In this document: positions 1 to 8,144 of the stretch, one piece after another | Layout of the letters: each line of letters begins with the position of its first letter | Numbering within the stretch: position 1 is the first letter of the stretch | NCBI RefSeq assembly: GCF_014653195.1 | Contig: NZ_BNAH01000010.1 | Coordinates: 62,001-126,000 of the forward strand | Source of the DNA: Thalassotalea profundi | Lineage (GTDB): Bacteria > Pseudomonadota > Gammaproteobacteria > Enterobacterales > Alteromonadaceae | DNA length: 64,000 bases | Direction of reading: 5' to 3' | The notes under the pieces: generated by a model | What the model was told of the DNA's origin: nothing | What the model saw: only the letters and a program-made list of their open reading frames with translations | The model's database searches: none | Made by a program: the position numbers and the translations under genes

Positions 1-399
1 TGACATTTGGTTTTCTATTTGGCTAGCAAAAACATTTAAAAATGTTGTTGTCAAAATAGAACTCAAATCAATAATTTGCTCTTCAACCGAAAGCTCATCA
101 GGCTCGTAACCTAATAAATCAGCCAATTTATCGGAATCCTTTGGTTGATATATCAGTAATGCTTCGCCTCGAATACCTTCATAACCAAAAAATCCCTGAC
201 TAACAACAGCTACTGTAGTATCTGATGGATTTAATGTACCAATTAAGCTTTGTGAACTTACTTGCTCAATACTAGGGACTTTTAAATAAACAAAAGTGTC
301 TAAATAACGCGCTAATTGATCACTCGCCTGCCCCATCGCTACATTGATAAGTTCTTGTAAACAATCTTGCTGATCTTCTGTTAAATTGAAGTTACTCAT
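1..399 (-). CDS. CheC-like phosphatase, C-terminus cut by window edge
   Basis: My translation of the reverse strand gives 133 codons without a stop, starting at an ATG at 399. It opens MSNFNLTEDQQDCLQELINV and continues with VAMGQASDQLA, the E-x-x-N and G-x-A pattern of the CheC/CheX/FliY aspartyl-phosphate phosphatase fold. The place of the second, symmetry-related motif reads DLSSILTTTFLNVF, where the expected E-x-x-N is D-x-x-S, so only one active site looks intact. Family role: dephosphorylation of a receiver protein such as CheY. Its ATG overlaps the stop codon of the upstream receiver gene (ATGA), so the two are translationally coupled and the receiver is the likely partner. The C-terminus lies outside the window. 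Confidence 0.75.
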   Translation of the reverse strand, partial: MSNFNLTEDQQDCLQELINVAMGQASDQLARYLDTFVYLKVPSIEQVSSQSLIGTLNPSDTTVAVVSQGFFGYEGIRGEALLIYQPKDSDKLADLLGYEPDELSVEEQIIDLSSILTTTFLNVFASQIENQMS

Positions 400-761
400 A
401 AAAATCCGTGTTGCTGAAGTTGTTCTATTAAGACTTCTTTTTTAACAGGCTTTTTAAGAAATGCTTTGGCACCTAAAGATAATACTTTACTTTGCATTTC
501 AGGCTGTATATCAGCAGAAATTACAAATACGGCAATATTAGTATTATTCTCTTTAATTCCTTGTAATACCCCTAAACCATCTAATATCGGCATGGTCAGA
601 TCAAGAAATAATATGTCAAAATTTTGGCTTGTTAACAATTCTAGTGCTTCTTGCCCATTAGTAGCCAATTGAACGTCGGCGGATAATATATCAGGTAAAC
701 TTCTTAAAACTTGCTTACGGGCTAAGTTAGAGTCATCACAAATAAGGATTGACGAGCTCAT
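396..761 (-). CDS. Single-domain response regulator (CheY-like receiver)
   Basis: This 121-residue protein is a bare receiver domain with no output domain. The acidic pair is D9-D10, the phospho-acceptor is D54 in LFLDLTMP, the switch Ser is S82 in VISAD, and the conserved lysine is K104 in FLKKP. It presumably acts by protein contact in the cytoplasm after phosphorylation by an unlinked kinase. The stop codon overlaps the start of the CheC-like gene by 4 bp, so a receiver/phosphatase pair is likely. The histidine kinase and output are not in the window. The family is certain; the pathway is inferred. Confidence 0.9.
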   Translation of the reverse strand: MSSSILICDDSNLARKQVLRSLPDILSADVQLATNGQEALELLTSQNFDILFLDLTMPILDGLGVLQGIKENNTNIAVFVISADIQPEMQSKVLSLGAKAFLKKPVKKEVLIEQLQQHGFL

Positions 762-1192
762 GAAATTGGGGATCCTAAGGTTATTATTTTTATCCCCCTA
801 ATTTACCTTAAATATTCTCCTGTGTTAATCCACAACAGTTAAATATTGCTAGTTTTTTGCTCTGATTGTACAGATAAAGCACCACAACTATAAAAACAAT
901 ATATATATAAGTAACTTACAAATATTTTACATTTTTAATAATTATAATGAATTAAAGTTATTTCATATAACAAAACGTTAAGCTGCTGATAAAATGTACA
1001 ATTTAAAATGTACTTAATATAAACTTAACAAAGTGTCTAAAATAACCAATGATAAAACACACGAAATTAAATATAAGCTGGTCATTTTCCAGCGATAAGC
1101 ATTTTTTTTCATCACTATTTCCAATTTTAGAGACTAAAGTGATGTAAAAACAAACAAATTTTATGCCAAATTTGAAATAGTAGAAGAAATAT
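762..1192. other. Intergenic stretch, no gene seen
   Basis: About 430 AT-rich bases separate the receiver gene from the metallopeptidase gene; both are read leftward. I see no credible coding frame or tRNA. Two copies of AAAATGTAC lie at 990-998 and 1004-1012, 14 bp apart. A short stem GCTGG/CCAGC at about 1075-1093 is followed eight bases later by eight T on the + strand, so it could end a small + strand transcript, but no such transcript is otherwise supported. The promoter of the receiver/CheC pair should lie here. Confidence 0.5.
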
Positions 1193-1912
1193 TTATAAAG
1201 ACCAGAGTAATTTCTGTTGATGTTTTTTAAGCCATTTTTTAGCTAATATATAATCAGGCGAGTATTGCTCAACTAATTGCCAAAACTCTCGGCTATGATT
1301 TAAATGCTGTAAATGACACAATTCATGCACAATAACATAATCAACAACCCACTTAGGCGCCATCATTAGTAAATAGTTAAACTGCACATTTCCTAAACTG
1401 TTACAACTCCCCCAACGGGCTTTGTATTGTCTGATAGTAATAGTATTAGGGGTTAAAAGCATGACTTGTGAATATTGATGACAGCGAGGAATTAGATAAT
1501 GCTCTGCTTGAGACTTTAACCACACTTCTAATTTTTTCTTTATTAACTTTTCAGGGATGTTTGCATTAACACCATGATCATTACTTGATTGATTAAGAAC
1601 TTTTTGCATGGTTTTAATAACAATATTAATGCAACTTCCGTCAAAGTTGACGGTATTTTTAAGACCATAGGTGACATTAAGAGGACACAGTTTGCCGTCA
1701 AACCAAATTTGTCCGCCCGTACATAGACGATTTTGATCTATTTTTTGACGAAGCTGCTGAGTCAATTTGTCTTGAATCCAAGCAGATTTATTGATTAATA
1801 GATTATCAATATAACTTTCTTTAATTCGCAAAGGTGCCCGCACAACAACTTTACCCGCCACAATTTGCACAGAAATTGAACGTCTCTTACTTCTGATTAA
1901 CTGATATTGCAC
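1193..1912 (-). CDS. YgjP-like (DUF45/WLM) zinc metallopeptidase-fold protein
   Basis: A 239-residue protein starting at a GTG codon. The N-terminal half carries the basic YgjP-type beginning (LIRSKRRSISVQI). The C-terminal half has RWGSC, then the zinc motif HELCHLQHLNHS, in which HExxH is followed by a further His. This is the DUF45 group that includes E. coli YgjP. Members are annotated as SprT-like or M48-like metallopeptidases, and YgjP has also been assigned a UTP pyrophosphatase activity, so substrate and reaction are uncertain. No signal peptide or membrane segment is visible, so it should be cytoplasmic. It lies 24 bp downstream of yebG on the same strand and may be cotranscribed with it. 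Confidence 0.85.
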   Translation of the reverse strand: MQYQLIRSKRRSISVQIVAGKVVVRAPLRIKESYIDNLLINKSAWIQDKLTQQLRQKIDQNRLCTGGQIWFDGKLCPLNVTYGLKNTVNFDGSCINIVIKTMQKVLNQSSNDHGVNANIPEKLIKKKLEVWLKSQAEHYLIPRCHQYSQVMLLTPNTITIRQYKARWGSCNSLGNVQFNYLLMMAPKWVVDYVIVHELCHLQHLNHSREFWQLVEQYSPDYILAKKWLKKHQQKLLWSL

Positions 1913-1936
1913 TAATGAAAATGAAGTATTTATGGG

Positions 1937-2248
1937 TTAAGCAGCATCACTCTCTTTATTAGTCTTTTCCAATTCTGTCACTTTTGTCACTTTAGCTTTT
2001 GGTTTAGGTGCCGGTTTAGGCTTTTTGGCTTGTAAAGCAATTAAAACATTTTCTCTATTTTGTGCAAGGTAAATACTTAATTCTTCTTGCAAGGCCTCAG
2101 ATAACTCCACTGGCGCTTGTTGAAACATTTCAGCTAAGTTATCAGCCATATCTAACATTTTGTCATATTCATCAGCGGCTTTCTTATCCATAAATGTTTC
2201 TACCTCTACACCTTTTCTTATGACGACAAATCTACTTTCTACTGCCAT
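1937..2248 (-). CDS. yebG: YebG family protein, SOS-associated
   Basis: A 103-residue protein with the YebG N-terminus (MAVESRFVVIRKG) and the family core KKAADEYDKMLDMADNLAE, then a Lys/Pro/Ala-rich tail. YebG is a small DNA-damage-inducible protein of unknown biochemical function in enterobacteria. A textbook LexA box (CTG-N10-CAG) lies 45-60 bp upstream of the ATG, which supports SOS control. The next gene downstream is the YgjP-like peptidase gene. The family call is firm; the role is unknown. Confidence 0.9.
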   Translation of the reverse strand: MAVESRFVVIRKGVEVETFMDKKAADEYDKMLDMADNLAEMFQQAPVELSEALQEELSIYLAQNRENVLIALQAKKPKPAPKPKAKVTKVTELEKTNKESDAA

Positions 2249-2292
2249 TGTTTTCCCTTAATTCACTATCAGTACAAAAAAATAACTTTAAA

Positions 2293-2308
2293 CTGTATAC
2301 ATAAACAG
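2293..2308 (-). promoter_or_regulatory. LexA (SOS) box upstream of yebG
   Basis: The sequence CTGTATACATAAACAG matches the gammaproteobacterial LexA consensus: CTG and CAG separated by ten AT-rich bases. It sits 45 bp upstream of the yebG start, the right place for repression of the leftward promoter. E. coli yebG is also LexA-controlled, so site and gene agree. Confidence 0.85.
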
Positions 2309-2449
2309 TAATATACGCTCATCATCTATTAATGCAAGCAGAAATGCATCAATCTATTTGATTTGATTTCTTAATATTATCCTAATCAATTTATCGATAA
2401 ATACAGACATATTCAAATAAGTTGCGTAAACTGATGAGACTCAATTTAT

Positions 2450-2579
2450 TTCGCCGAGCTTGACAAGCTTCCCCTTCATTCTAGGTATGCTTGTTTAGCC
2501 GCGTTTAAATAAATCAAGTGATTTACTTAAACGCCAGGGTCAAAATGGAAACGCTTTGACCTCCCGACATTTGGAAAGG
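2450..2579 (+). promoter_or_regulatory. Molybdenum cofactor (Moco) riboswitch
   Basis: The leader of moaA carries the conserved blocks I recall for the Moco RNA motif, in order: a 5' block CGCCGAGCTTGACAAGC at 2452, CTTCATTCTAGG at 2474, AACGCCAGGG at 2530, and CCTCCCGACATTTGG at 2560. The last lies immediately before the Shine-Dalgarno AAAGG and the ATG of moaA. E. coli moaA has a closely similar 3' block. The RNA would sense Moco (or a tungsten analogue) and control moaA translation, because the ribosome site is next to the last conserved helix. Exact ends are approximate. Confidence 0.85.
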
Positions 2580-2583
2580 TGAT

Positions 2584-3555
2584 ATGTTAACAGATACTTA
2601 TGGACGCAAGTTTAGTTACTTACGTCTTTCAATAACCGATGTGTGTAACTTTAGTTGCAACTACTGCTTGCCTGATGGCTACCAGTGTGGCTCTGATAGA
2701 GACTTTCTGTCAGTTACGGAAATATCTAGAATTGTTGCAACATTTGCAGAGTTAGGCACAAAGAAAATTAGAATTACCGGTGGTGAACCCTCATTAAGGA
2801 AAGATCTTCCTCAGATCATTGCTATCGCCAAACAAACCCCAGGAATAGAAACCGTCGCCATAACCACCAATGGTTATAAACTATTAGAACATATTGATTC
2901 ATGGCTTAGCGCGGGCTTAAACTCGCTAAATATTAGTATCGACAGCCTAGATCCTCGATTATTCAACACTATTACAGGCCACAATAAGTTACCGCACATT
3001 TTAAAAGGTATCGATAAAGCATTTGAATTAGGCTGCACTAATATTAAAGTCAACAGTGTTCTAATGAAGTCATTTAATCATCAGCATATGAACTATTTTT
3101 ATGACTGGTTAAAAGAGACTCCCGTTACCGTTCGTTTTATTGAGCTAATGCAAACAGGCGATAATACAAGCTTCTTTAATGAGCAACATGTCTCAGGTAC
3201 ACAGATTAAAGATGATCTCATCGCACAAGGCTGGCAACAGAAAATTAGATCACAAACAGCAGGGCCAGCAGAAGAATTTTATCACCCTGATTATGCGGGT
3301 AATATAGGCTTGATCATGCCTTACAGTAAAGATTTTTGTAAAACATGTAACCGTTTGCGGATCAGTGCGTTAGGGAAATTACATTTATGTTTATTTTCAG
3401 ACTCTGGCATTTCTGTGCGTGAATTATTACAGTCTCCAGACAATACAATGTTAAAAAATGAAATAGCACAATTACTTACTAATAAAAAATCTACTCATTT
3501 TTTACACGATAAACTTGTTGGTGCTACTGAAAACCTAGCAATGCTTGGCGGATAA
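2584..3555 (+). CDS. moaA: GTP 3',8-cyclase MoaA
   Basis: A 323-residue radical-SAM enzyme for the first step of molybdenum cofactor synthesis; it rearranges GTP to 3',8-cyclo-7,8-dihydro-GTP. The N-terminal cluster ligands are C21, C25 and C28 (DVCNFSCNYCLP), and ITGGEP is the SAM-contact motif. The C-terminal cluster is CKTC plus a later Cys (LHLCLF). The chain ends in the conserved Gly-Gly. Length is normal. The ATG has AAAGG seven bases upstream, directly after the Moco riboswitch. mobA follows with 21 bp between them, so the pair is probably one transcript. Confidence 0.97.
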   Translation: MLTDTYGRKFSYLRLSITDVCNFSCNYCLPDGYQCGSDRDFLSVTEISRIVATFAELGTKKIRITGGEPSLRKDLPQIIAIAKQTPGIETVAITTNGYKLLEHIDSWLSAGLNSLNISIDSLDPRLFNTITGHNKLPHILKGIDKAFELGCTNIKVNSVLMKSFNHQHMNYFYDWLKETPVTVRFIELMQTGDNTSFFNEQHVSGTQIKDDLIAQGWQQKIRSQTAGPAEEFYHPDYAGNIGLIMPYSKDFCKTCNRLRISALGKLHLCLFSDSGISVRELLQSPDNTMLKNEIAQLLTNKKSTHFLHDKLVGATENLAMLGG

Positions 3556-3576
3556 TTGGACGAGAAAATAAGTAAT

Positions 3577-4131
3577 ATGCAAAAAACTTTAGGCGTAGTG
3601 CTAGCTGGTGGTTTATCTTCTCGAATGAAACAAGATAAAGCAACTTTACAAAGAAATCATGAAACCATGTTGGACTTTAGCCAATCAATACTAAAACAAT
3701 GTGGTGTTGACGACATTGTTATTAGTGGTAGTAATTACCAAATTAAAGATTTATTTCAACACTTAGGTCCGTTATCAGGTATTTTCAGCGTTATTGAGCA
3801 GTGCCCCGCTACAGCATTATTAATTCTTCCCATTGATTTACCCCTATTAAAAGCCAACACATTGAAACAATTAAAAATAGTCGGTGAAGTTAGCCAAAAA
3901 GCATGTAGTTATGAAAATCATCCTTTACCACTATATCTTCCTGTAAATAGCTTTGTAGAACTATTTTTACAGAAATCACTAAGTACAACTTCGGGTAAAG
4001 GGCCTTCAATTCGACAGCTTGTAAAAGCCATTCCACATAAAACAATTGCAGCGCCAAACACTAATTGCTTATTTAATACCAATACTCCAGAGCAGTGGAA
4101 ACATGCTCAGCGTTCTTTTATACGAGAGTAA
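3577..4131 (+). CDS. mobA: Molybdenum cofactor guanylyltransferase MobA
   Basis: This 184-residue nucleotidyltransferase-fold protein has the signature LAGGLSSRMKQDKA at its N-terminus, then LGPLSGI and PIDLPLL. In MobA these bind GTP and place the molybdopterin, giving the guanine dinucleotide form of the cofactor. The frame is open from a TTG at 3556, but the ATG at 3577 starts right before the conserved strand, so I prefer it. It is coupled to moaA and so lies under the Moco riboswitch. A hairpin terminator lies 15 bp after its stop. Confidence 0.9.
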   Translation: MQKTLGVVLAGGLSSRMKQDKATLQRNHETMLDFSQSILKQCGVDDIVISGSNYQIKDLFQHLGPLSGIFSVIEQCPATALLILPIDLPLLKANTLKQLKIVGEVSQKACSYENHPLPLYLPVNSFVELFLQKSLSTTSGKGPSIRQLVKAIPHKTIAAPNTNCLFNTNTPEQWKHAQRSFIRE

Positions 4132-4146
4132 ATAATAGCCAATAAA

Positions 4147-4168
4147 AAGCCCTCTTTATTGAGGGCTT
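4147..4168. terminator. Bidirectional hairpin terminator between mobA and rmf
   Basis: Perfect 8-bp arms AAGCCCTC and GAGGGCTT flank a 6-base loop. Read on the minus strand, the stem runs into a T-rich tract, so it best fits the end of rmf. It also lies 15 bp past mobA, although a U tract is poor in that direction. Confidence 0.8.
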
Positions 4169-4184
4169 AACATACTAATAAATT

Positions 4185-4358
4185 CTATTTAAATAATCCT
4201 GAATGTCGATCTGAGACGGCCTCTCGCCAACCTCCAAGCCACTCAGATTTGGCCGTAGCATTTTGGTAGGGACAATTTTCTTTATTTCTTCCACAAAGGC
4301 CTGCTTGATAACCATTTGAATACGCTCTATCTAAGCGGTCTCTTTTTTGTCTTCTCAT
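4185..4358 (-). CDS. rmf: Ribosome modulation factor Rmf
   Basis: A 57-codon gene I translated by hand from the reverse strand. It begins MRRQKRDRLDRAYSNGYQAG, continues with GRNKENCPYQ, and has the hallmark SEWLGGWREAVSDR. These match E. coli Rmf closely over the whole length. Rmf binds 70S ribosomes in stationary phase and drives 100S dimer formation. GGAG lies eight bases before the ATG, and a hairpin with a T tract follows the stop. The gene is short enough to be missed by length-filtered gene calls. Confidence 0.95.
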   Translation of the reverse strand: MRRQKRDRLDRAYSNGYQAGLCGRNKENCPYQNATAKSEWLGGWREAVSDRHSGLFK

Positions 4359-4682
4359 TTATAAATCTCCATAACTTATTAATAAGTATAGCTTTATTAA
4401 ACAATTACACAACCAAACATAAACGATGTTTGATAATTCATTTAAGATCAAAACATGATGCTTTGCAAGTCATTTAGCACGAAGAAAAATTGAAAATTTG
4501 GGGAGAAATTATACGATAATTGATAACAATAAATGCCATAAAAGAATTCATTGTAAAAACAGTTTGTTAATAAAAATGAAATATAACTGCAATATATAAA
4601 AGGAAGTTTTTAAGAACAAATCGATTTATTAAAAATAGATACTAATTTATCTGAGTATCTATTCAAAATAATATTAATGTGA
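4359..4682. other. Intergenic stretch between rmf and the DUF3820 gene
   Basis: About 320 very AT-rich bases with no credible gene. The left end must hold the rmf promoter. The right end holds the terminator of the DUF3820 gene, listed separately. The middle shows no conserved motif that I recognise. Confidence 0.5.
4634..4663 (-). terminator. Rho-independent terminator of yajQ-DUF3820
   Basis: Perfect 10-bp arms AATAGATACT and AGTATCTATT surround a 10-base loop. On the minus strand the stem is followed by TTTTTAAT. It lies 20 bp after the stop of the DUF3820 gene, the expected place for the end of that transcript. Confidence 0.8.
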
Positions 4683-4943
4683 TTACTTTGTCAGTAGAGG
4701 TTTTAACATTTCTTCAAGTCCATTTAATTTTATTTCATACATCAGGGCCAATTGCTGGCCTAATTTACCTTCAGGAAATCCTTTGCCATGAAACCATACT
4801 AAATATGGTTCAGGTAACTGTAACAGTTTTCGTCCGGCATACTTGCCAAACGGCATAACTTGATTAACCGTATTAATAAGTTCTTGTTGATCTGGAAGCA
4901 CTATATTACCTAAACCATTTAAAAAATTATTGTAAAGGCGCAA
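4683..4943 (-). CDS. DUF3820 family protein
   Basis: A short protein with the DUF3820 core MPFGKYAGRKLLQLPEPYL, then W, F and KGFPEGKLGQQL, close to the E. coli YpeB type. Function is unknown. The frame allows a TTG start at 4943, with AAAGG eight bases upstream, giving 86 residues. A GTG at 4901 is also possible and would give about 72 residues. The gene lies 47 bp after yajQ on the same strand and ends at a strong terminator, so it is probably the last gene of that transcript. Confidence 0.8.
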   Translation of the reverse strand: MRLYNNFLNGLGNIVLPDQQELINTVNQVMPFGKYAGRKLLQLPEPYLVWFHGKGFPEGKLGQQLALMYEIKLNGLEEMLKPLLTK

Positions 4944-4990
4944 ACTTCACGCCTTTCAAACAGTGGTTATATTTTAGTGATACTAAAAAG

Positions 4991-5473
4991 TTAATCCCTA
5001 AAGTTAGTGAACTGAAAAGATTGATCAAATTCACTGTTTTTTACCAGTTGCATCACAGCTTGAAGATCGTCACGCTTTTTACCCGTTACACGTAATTGCT
5101 CTCCCTGAATAGCAGCCTGTACTTTAAGCTTACTATCTTTAATAAGTTTCACTATTTTTTTAGCGACGGGTTGTTCAATTCCCTCTTTGAAAGATACATG
5201 TACAGTACAGTTTTTGCCTGAAAACTCATATTTACCAACATCCATGGCTTTAGCATCAATCTTGCGTTTGGTTAACTGCGAACGTAATATGTCAACGATT
5301 TGCTTAACCTGAAAATCACCTTCAGACTTTATAACAACATTAGGTTTTTTCCATTCTAAACTAGCTTCAACACCACGAAAATCAAATCGTGTATCTAATT
5401 CTCGACTTGCATTGTCTGTTGCGTTGCGTACTTCTTCCAAATCAATTTCAGAAACAATATCCATTGAAGGCAT
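4991..5473 (-). CDS. yajQ: YajQ family cyclic-di-GMP-binding protein
   Basis: This 160-residue protein is typical YajQ from end to end: [55 protein letters not shown] and the terminal FQFTNFRD. YajQ proteins have two ferredoxin-like domains and were shown in Xanthomonas and Pseudomonas to bind cyclic-di-GMP; nucleic-acid binding was proposed earlier. A c-di-GMP effector fits a window with five GGDEF proteins, but no direct partner is encoded next to it. It is probably cotranscribed with the DUF3820 gene. Confidence 0.95.
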   Translation of the reverse strand: MPSMDIVSEIDLEEVRNATDNASRELDTRFDFRGVEASLEWKKPNVVIKSEGDFQVKQIVDILRSQLTKRKIDAKAMDVGKYEFSGKNCTVHVSFKEGIEQPVAKKIVKLIKDSKLKVQAAIQGEQLRVTGKKRDDLQAVMQLVKNSEFDQSFQFTNFRD

Positions 5474-5626
5474 AACTCAATCCTAACCAGTAAAAATAAA
5501 CGAGATTCTAGCAAAGTATTTATCATTGCTAAACCTAATTTTAGTATTTACCAAGAGCGTGTTGCTTTTGAATTATCATGCTAAAATGATTCTCTATTTT
5601 CCAATTTCTCAAATAGTTCGCTTAAA

Positions 5627-5983
5627 ATGAATCGCCATTACCAGTTACTTATTGTATTAATTATTCTCATTAGCAGTTTTTGCGCCTATTTTATGTTGGA
5701 TGATTTGCGTGCCATCGTTTTTAGAGGGACACAAATTGATTCTATTGGCCATATCATTAGTTTTTTTCTACTAACTTGGCTATTAAATGGCATATTCAAA
5801 CTCCCATTAACCAACTGTGTTATCACAATTAGCATCTATGCTGCTTTAACGGAGTTAGGACAGTATTACTTAGGTTTTCGTAACGGAGAATTAAGCGACT
5901 TCTTTGCTGATTTAGTGGGTATAGCCCTGTTTGCACTATTAAGATGGGGAATTACCATTTATCGGCAGAGCCGTATAAAATGA
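5627..5983 (+). CDS. VanZ-like membrane protein
   Basis: A 118-residue protein with about four hydrophobic helices. The pattern IGHIISFFLLTWLL, then ALTELGQYYL, then ELSDFFADLVGIAL follows the VanZ-like signature: His in the second helix, E-x-x-Q in the third, and two Asp before the last. VanZ confers low-level teicoplanin resistance in enterococci, but the wide family has no general known function. The stop overlaps the next start (ATGA), so it is translationally coupled to the reductase gene. Confidence 0.7.
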   Translation: MNRHYQLLIVLIILISSFCAYFMLDDLRAIVFRGTQIDSIGHIISFFLLTWLLNGIFKLPLTNCVITISIYAALTELGQYYLGFRNGELSDFFADLVGIALFALLRWGITIYRQSRIK

Positions 5984-6909
5984 ATATCGTTATTGTTGGA
6001 CAAGGTCCTATTGGTTTAATGTGGTATAGATATTTAGCTTTATCTACGGCTAATAATGTAAAAATAGTGTGCTCAAAAAACGTACAACCCCCCCCTTCCT
6101 TTTTTAGTTTTTCTAACTTAAATGCCAATCCCCCTGATAAGTTGGAACAAATTAAACTAGTATCAGCTGATGATGATTCAATAACTAAAGCAGATTTAAT
6201 TATTGTCTGTGTAAAATCGTTTCAGGTAATTAGTGCACTTAAACGATTGCAAAATATCCTTAATTCAAAAACCATTATTGCCTTATGTCACAATGGCATG
6301 GGGGTAAAAGAACAACTCCCCGACACCATAAAGCAAGCTCAGACTATTGTTAGCTTTTTAATCACCCATGGCGCAAAACTTAATGCCCCTTTTGATATTG
6401 TTCATACTGGTTTGGGAAAAACAGATATTGGTCTCGTATGTGGATCGTTAAACAGTAAAAAACAAGCTCAATTAATAAAGACGATTGATAACGCTCTCCC
6501 TCAAACAAGTTGGCAAGATAATATTCAACAAAAACAATGGGAAAAATTAGCAATAAATTGTGTTATTAACCCGATCACAGCCATTCATAACATAAAGAAT
6601 GGCGATGTTAATCAAGAACAATACGATCAAACTAAAATACAAGTATTAGAAGAAGTTATTACAGTAGCAAAAGCTGAGGGCATTGAACTTAACCATGGTT
6701 CCTTATTAAATATAGTCGATCAAGTAATCCTACTAACAGCTGAAAATAGCTCTTCTATGCGAAGTGATATTCTAGCTAAACGCTCCACTGAAATAGACTA
6801 TATCAATGGCTACATTCACCAACTTGGCATTAAACACCTAATACCTACACCACAAAACTCTTTATTGTGGCAACAAGTTAAAGCAACTGAATTACAAGAT
6901 AAAAAATGA
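5980..6909 (+). CDS. Ketopantoate reductase family protein (PanE/ApbA-like)
   Basis: A 309-residue NADP-dependent dehydrogenase fold. The Rossmann motif VGQGPIGLMW is at the N-terminus, CHNGMG lies mid-way, and the C-terminal catalytic segment WEKLAINCVINP carries the Lys and Asn of ketopantoate reductases. SSMRSDILAKRSTEIDYING is the usual C-terminal block. The expected reaction is 2-dehydropantoate to pantoate for coenzyme A, although paralogues with other substrates exist. The frame is open from 5944, but the ATG at 5980 overlaps the VanZ stop and begins just before the nucleotide-binding strand, so I use it. Confidence 0.85.
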   Translation: MNIVIVGQGPIGLMWYRYLALSTANNVKIVCSKNVQPPPSFFSFSNLNANPPDKLEQIKLVSADDDSITKADLIIVCVKSFQVISALKRLQNILNSKTIIALCHNGMGVKEQLPDTIKQAQTIVSFLITHGAKLNAPFDIVHTGLGKTDIGLVCGSLNSKKQAQLIKTIDNALPQTSWQDNIQQKQWEKLAINCVINPITAIHNIKNGDVNQEQYDQTKIQVLEEVITVAKAEGIELNHGSLLNIVDQVILLTAENSSSMRSDILAKRSTEIDYINGYIHQLGIKHLIPTPQNSLLWQQVKATELQDKK

Positions 6910-7065
6910 AGTAAGCCAACATACAGTGTTTCAACCATTACTAGCGCTTTCCTAGAGCATAAATATTGTAAATCTATATTTTGATACAGATAGCATTTAT
7001 TCCAAATACTGATATGCTAAATAAGAGACAAATACTTAGCTTCGCATATTAATAGGGTTCTATTT

Positions 7066-8112
7066 TTGAGAAAAAACCTGAAAACAACCACTAGCAACAA
7101 TAGGATGATCCATCACACAAATGTAATTGCTTTATTTGCATTGGTGGGGATGTCTATTACAGCTTCTATGGGAATTCTAGGGTTATTTAACGAAAATTAT
7201 TTTTTAGCAGCGGCTCTGTTTTTAGCAAGTATTATTTATTTTTTAGGTTATTTTTCTTTAAAAAAATTCAATAACACAAACTTAAGCTCAGCTATTGTTC
7301 TTTACTCACTTTATCTGCTCATGTTTTATCTAGTATTTACAGGTGGAGTTGAGAATACCGGACCTTTATGGATTTATATTGTCCCCCCAGTCTCATTATA
7401 TATCCATGGATTTAAACGCGGTTTAACGGATATAGCACTATTTATCATCATCATTGGCATGTTTATGTTTATGCCTATAAATGTAACAACTTACAGTATT
7501 GAATTTAAATTACGTTTAATCTATTCATTTCTAACAGTAACTTTCCTATCGGCCTTATACGAATATTCAAGAACACAATCTTTTAAACGCATTTTAGAGT
7601 TAAGCAATAAATATGAGCAACTGGCAAATTACGACCCATTAACACAATTATCTAATCGTCGTGACGCTCTACATATTTTACAACGAGAACAAGCGAGAAT
7701 ATTACGTAATAAAGAAGCATTATCGATTATTTTATGCGATGTAGATTACTTTAAAAAAGTTAATGATCAGTTAGGACATAATGCGGGAGATGCTGTTTTA
7801 GTTGAGCTTGCCAGCTTATTTACTCGCAGCATAAGAGAACAGGATTGTGTAGCTCGTTGGGGTGGTGAAGAATTTTTATTCATTCTACCGCAAACATCCG
7901 CTCAAAACGCCTTTGTGTTTGCAGAAAAAATCAAAAAACAAGTACAGAATCATTTAATTCGTTATGAGAATAACGACATTAACATAACGGTAAGTATGGG
8001 GGTTGTTCAATTACATAGTGATATCAGCATTGATGAAGCAATCAACAATGCTGATAAACACTTATATCAAGCAAAAAATTCAGGACGAAATGAAGTATAT
8101 CCTAAGCCATAG
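7066..8112 (+). CDS. Membrane diguanylate cyclase (multi-helix sensor + GGDEF)
   Basis: A 348-residue protein. Residues about 18-165 form five or six membrane helices without a known sensor signature. Residues about 185-345 are a GGDEF domain with GGEEF at 266-270 and an inhibitory RxxD site at 257-260 (REQD), so it should make cyclic-di-GMP with product feedback. The start is a TTG with AGGG nine bases upstream; an ATG at 7105 lacks a good ribosome site. It stands alone between the reductase gene and thiI. The signal sensed is unknown. Confidence 0.9.
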   Translation: MRKNLKTTTSNNRMIHHTNVIALFALVGMSITASMGILGLFNENYFLAAALFLASIIYFLGYFSLKKFNNTNLSSAIVLYSLYLLMFYLVFTGGVENTGPLWIYIVPPVSLYIHGFKRGLTDIALFIIIIGMFMFMPINVTTYSIEFKLRLIYSFLTVTFLSALYEYSRTQSFKRILELSNKYEQLANYDPLTQLSNRRDALHILQREQARILRNKEALSIILCDVDYFKKVNDQLGHNAGDAVLVELASLFTRSIREQDCVARWGGEEFLFILPQTSAQNAFVFAEKIKKQVQNHLIRYENNDINITVSMGVVQLHSDISIDEAINNADKHLYQAKNSGRNEVYPKP

Positions 8113-8144
8113 CTTGTGGATAAGCTAATGTTTATTAAATAACT

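Noticed and set aside
1109..1144. Hairpin CATCACT/AGTGATG near the end of the YgjP-like gene
   Set aside because: The T run is on the wrong side for a leftward terminator, and no + strand gene precedes it.
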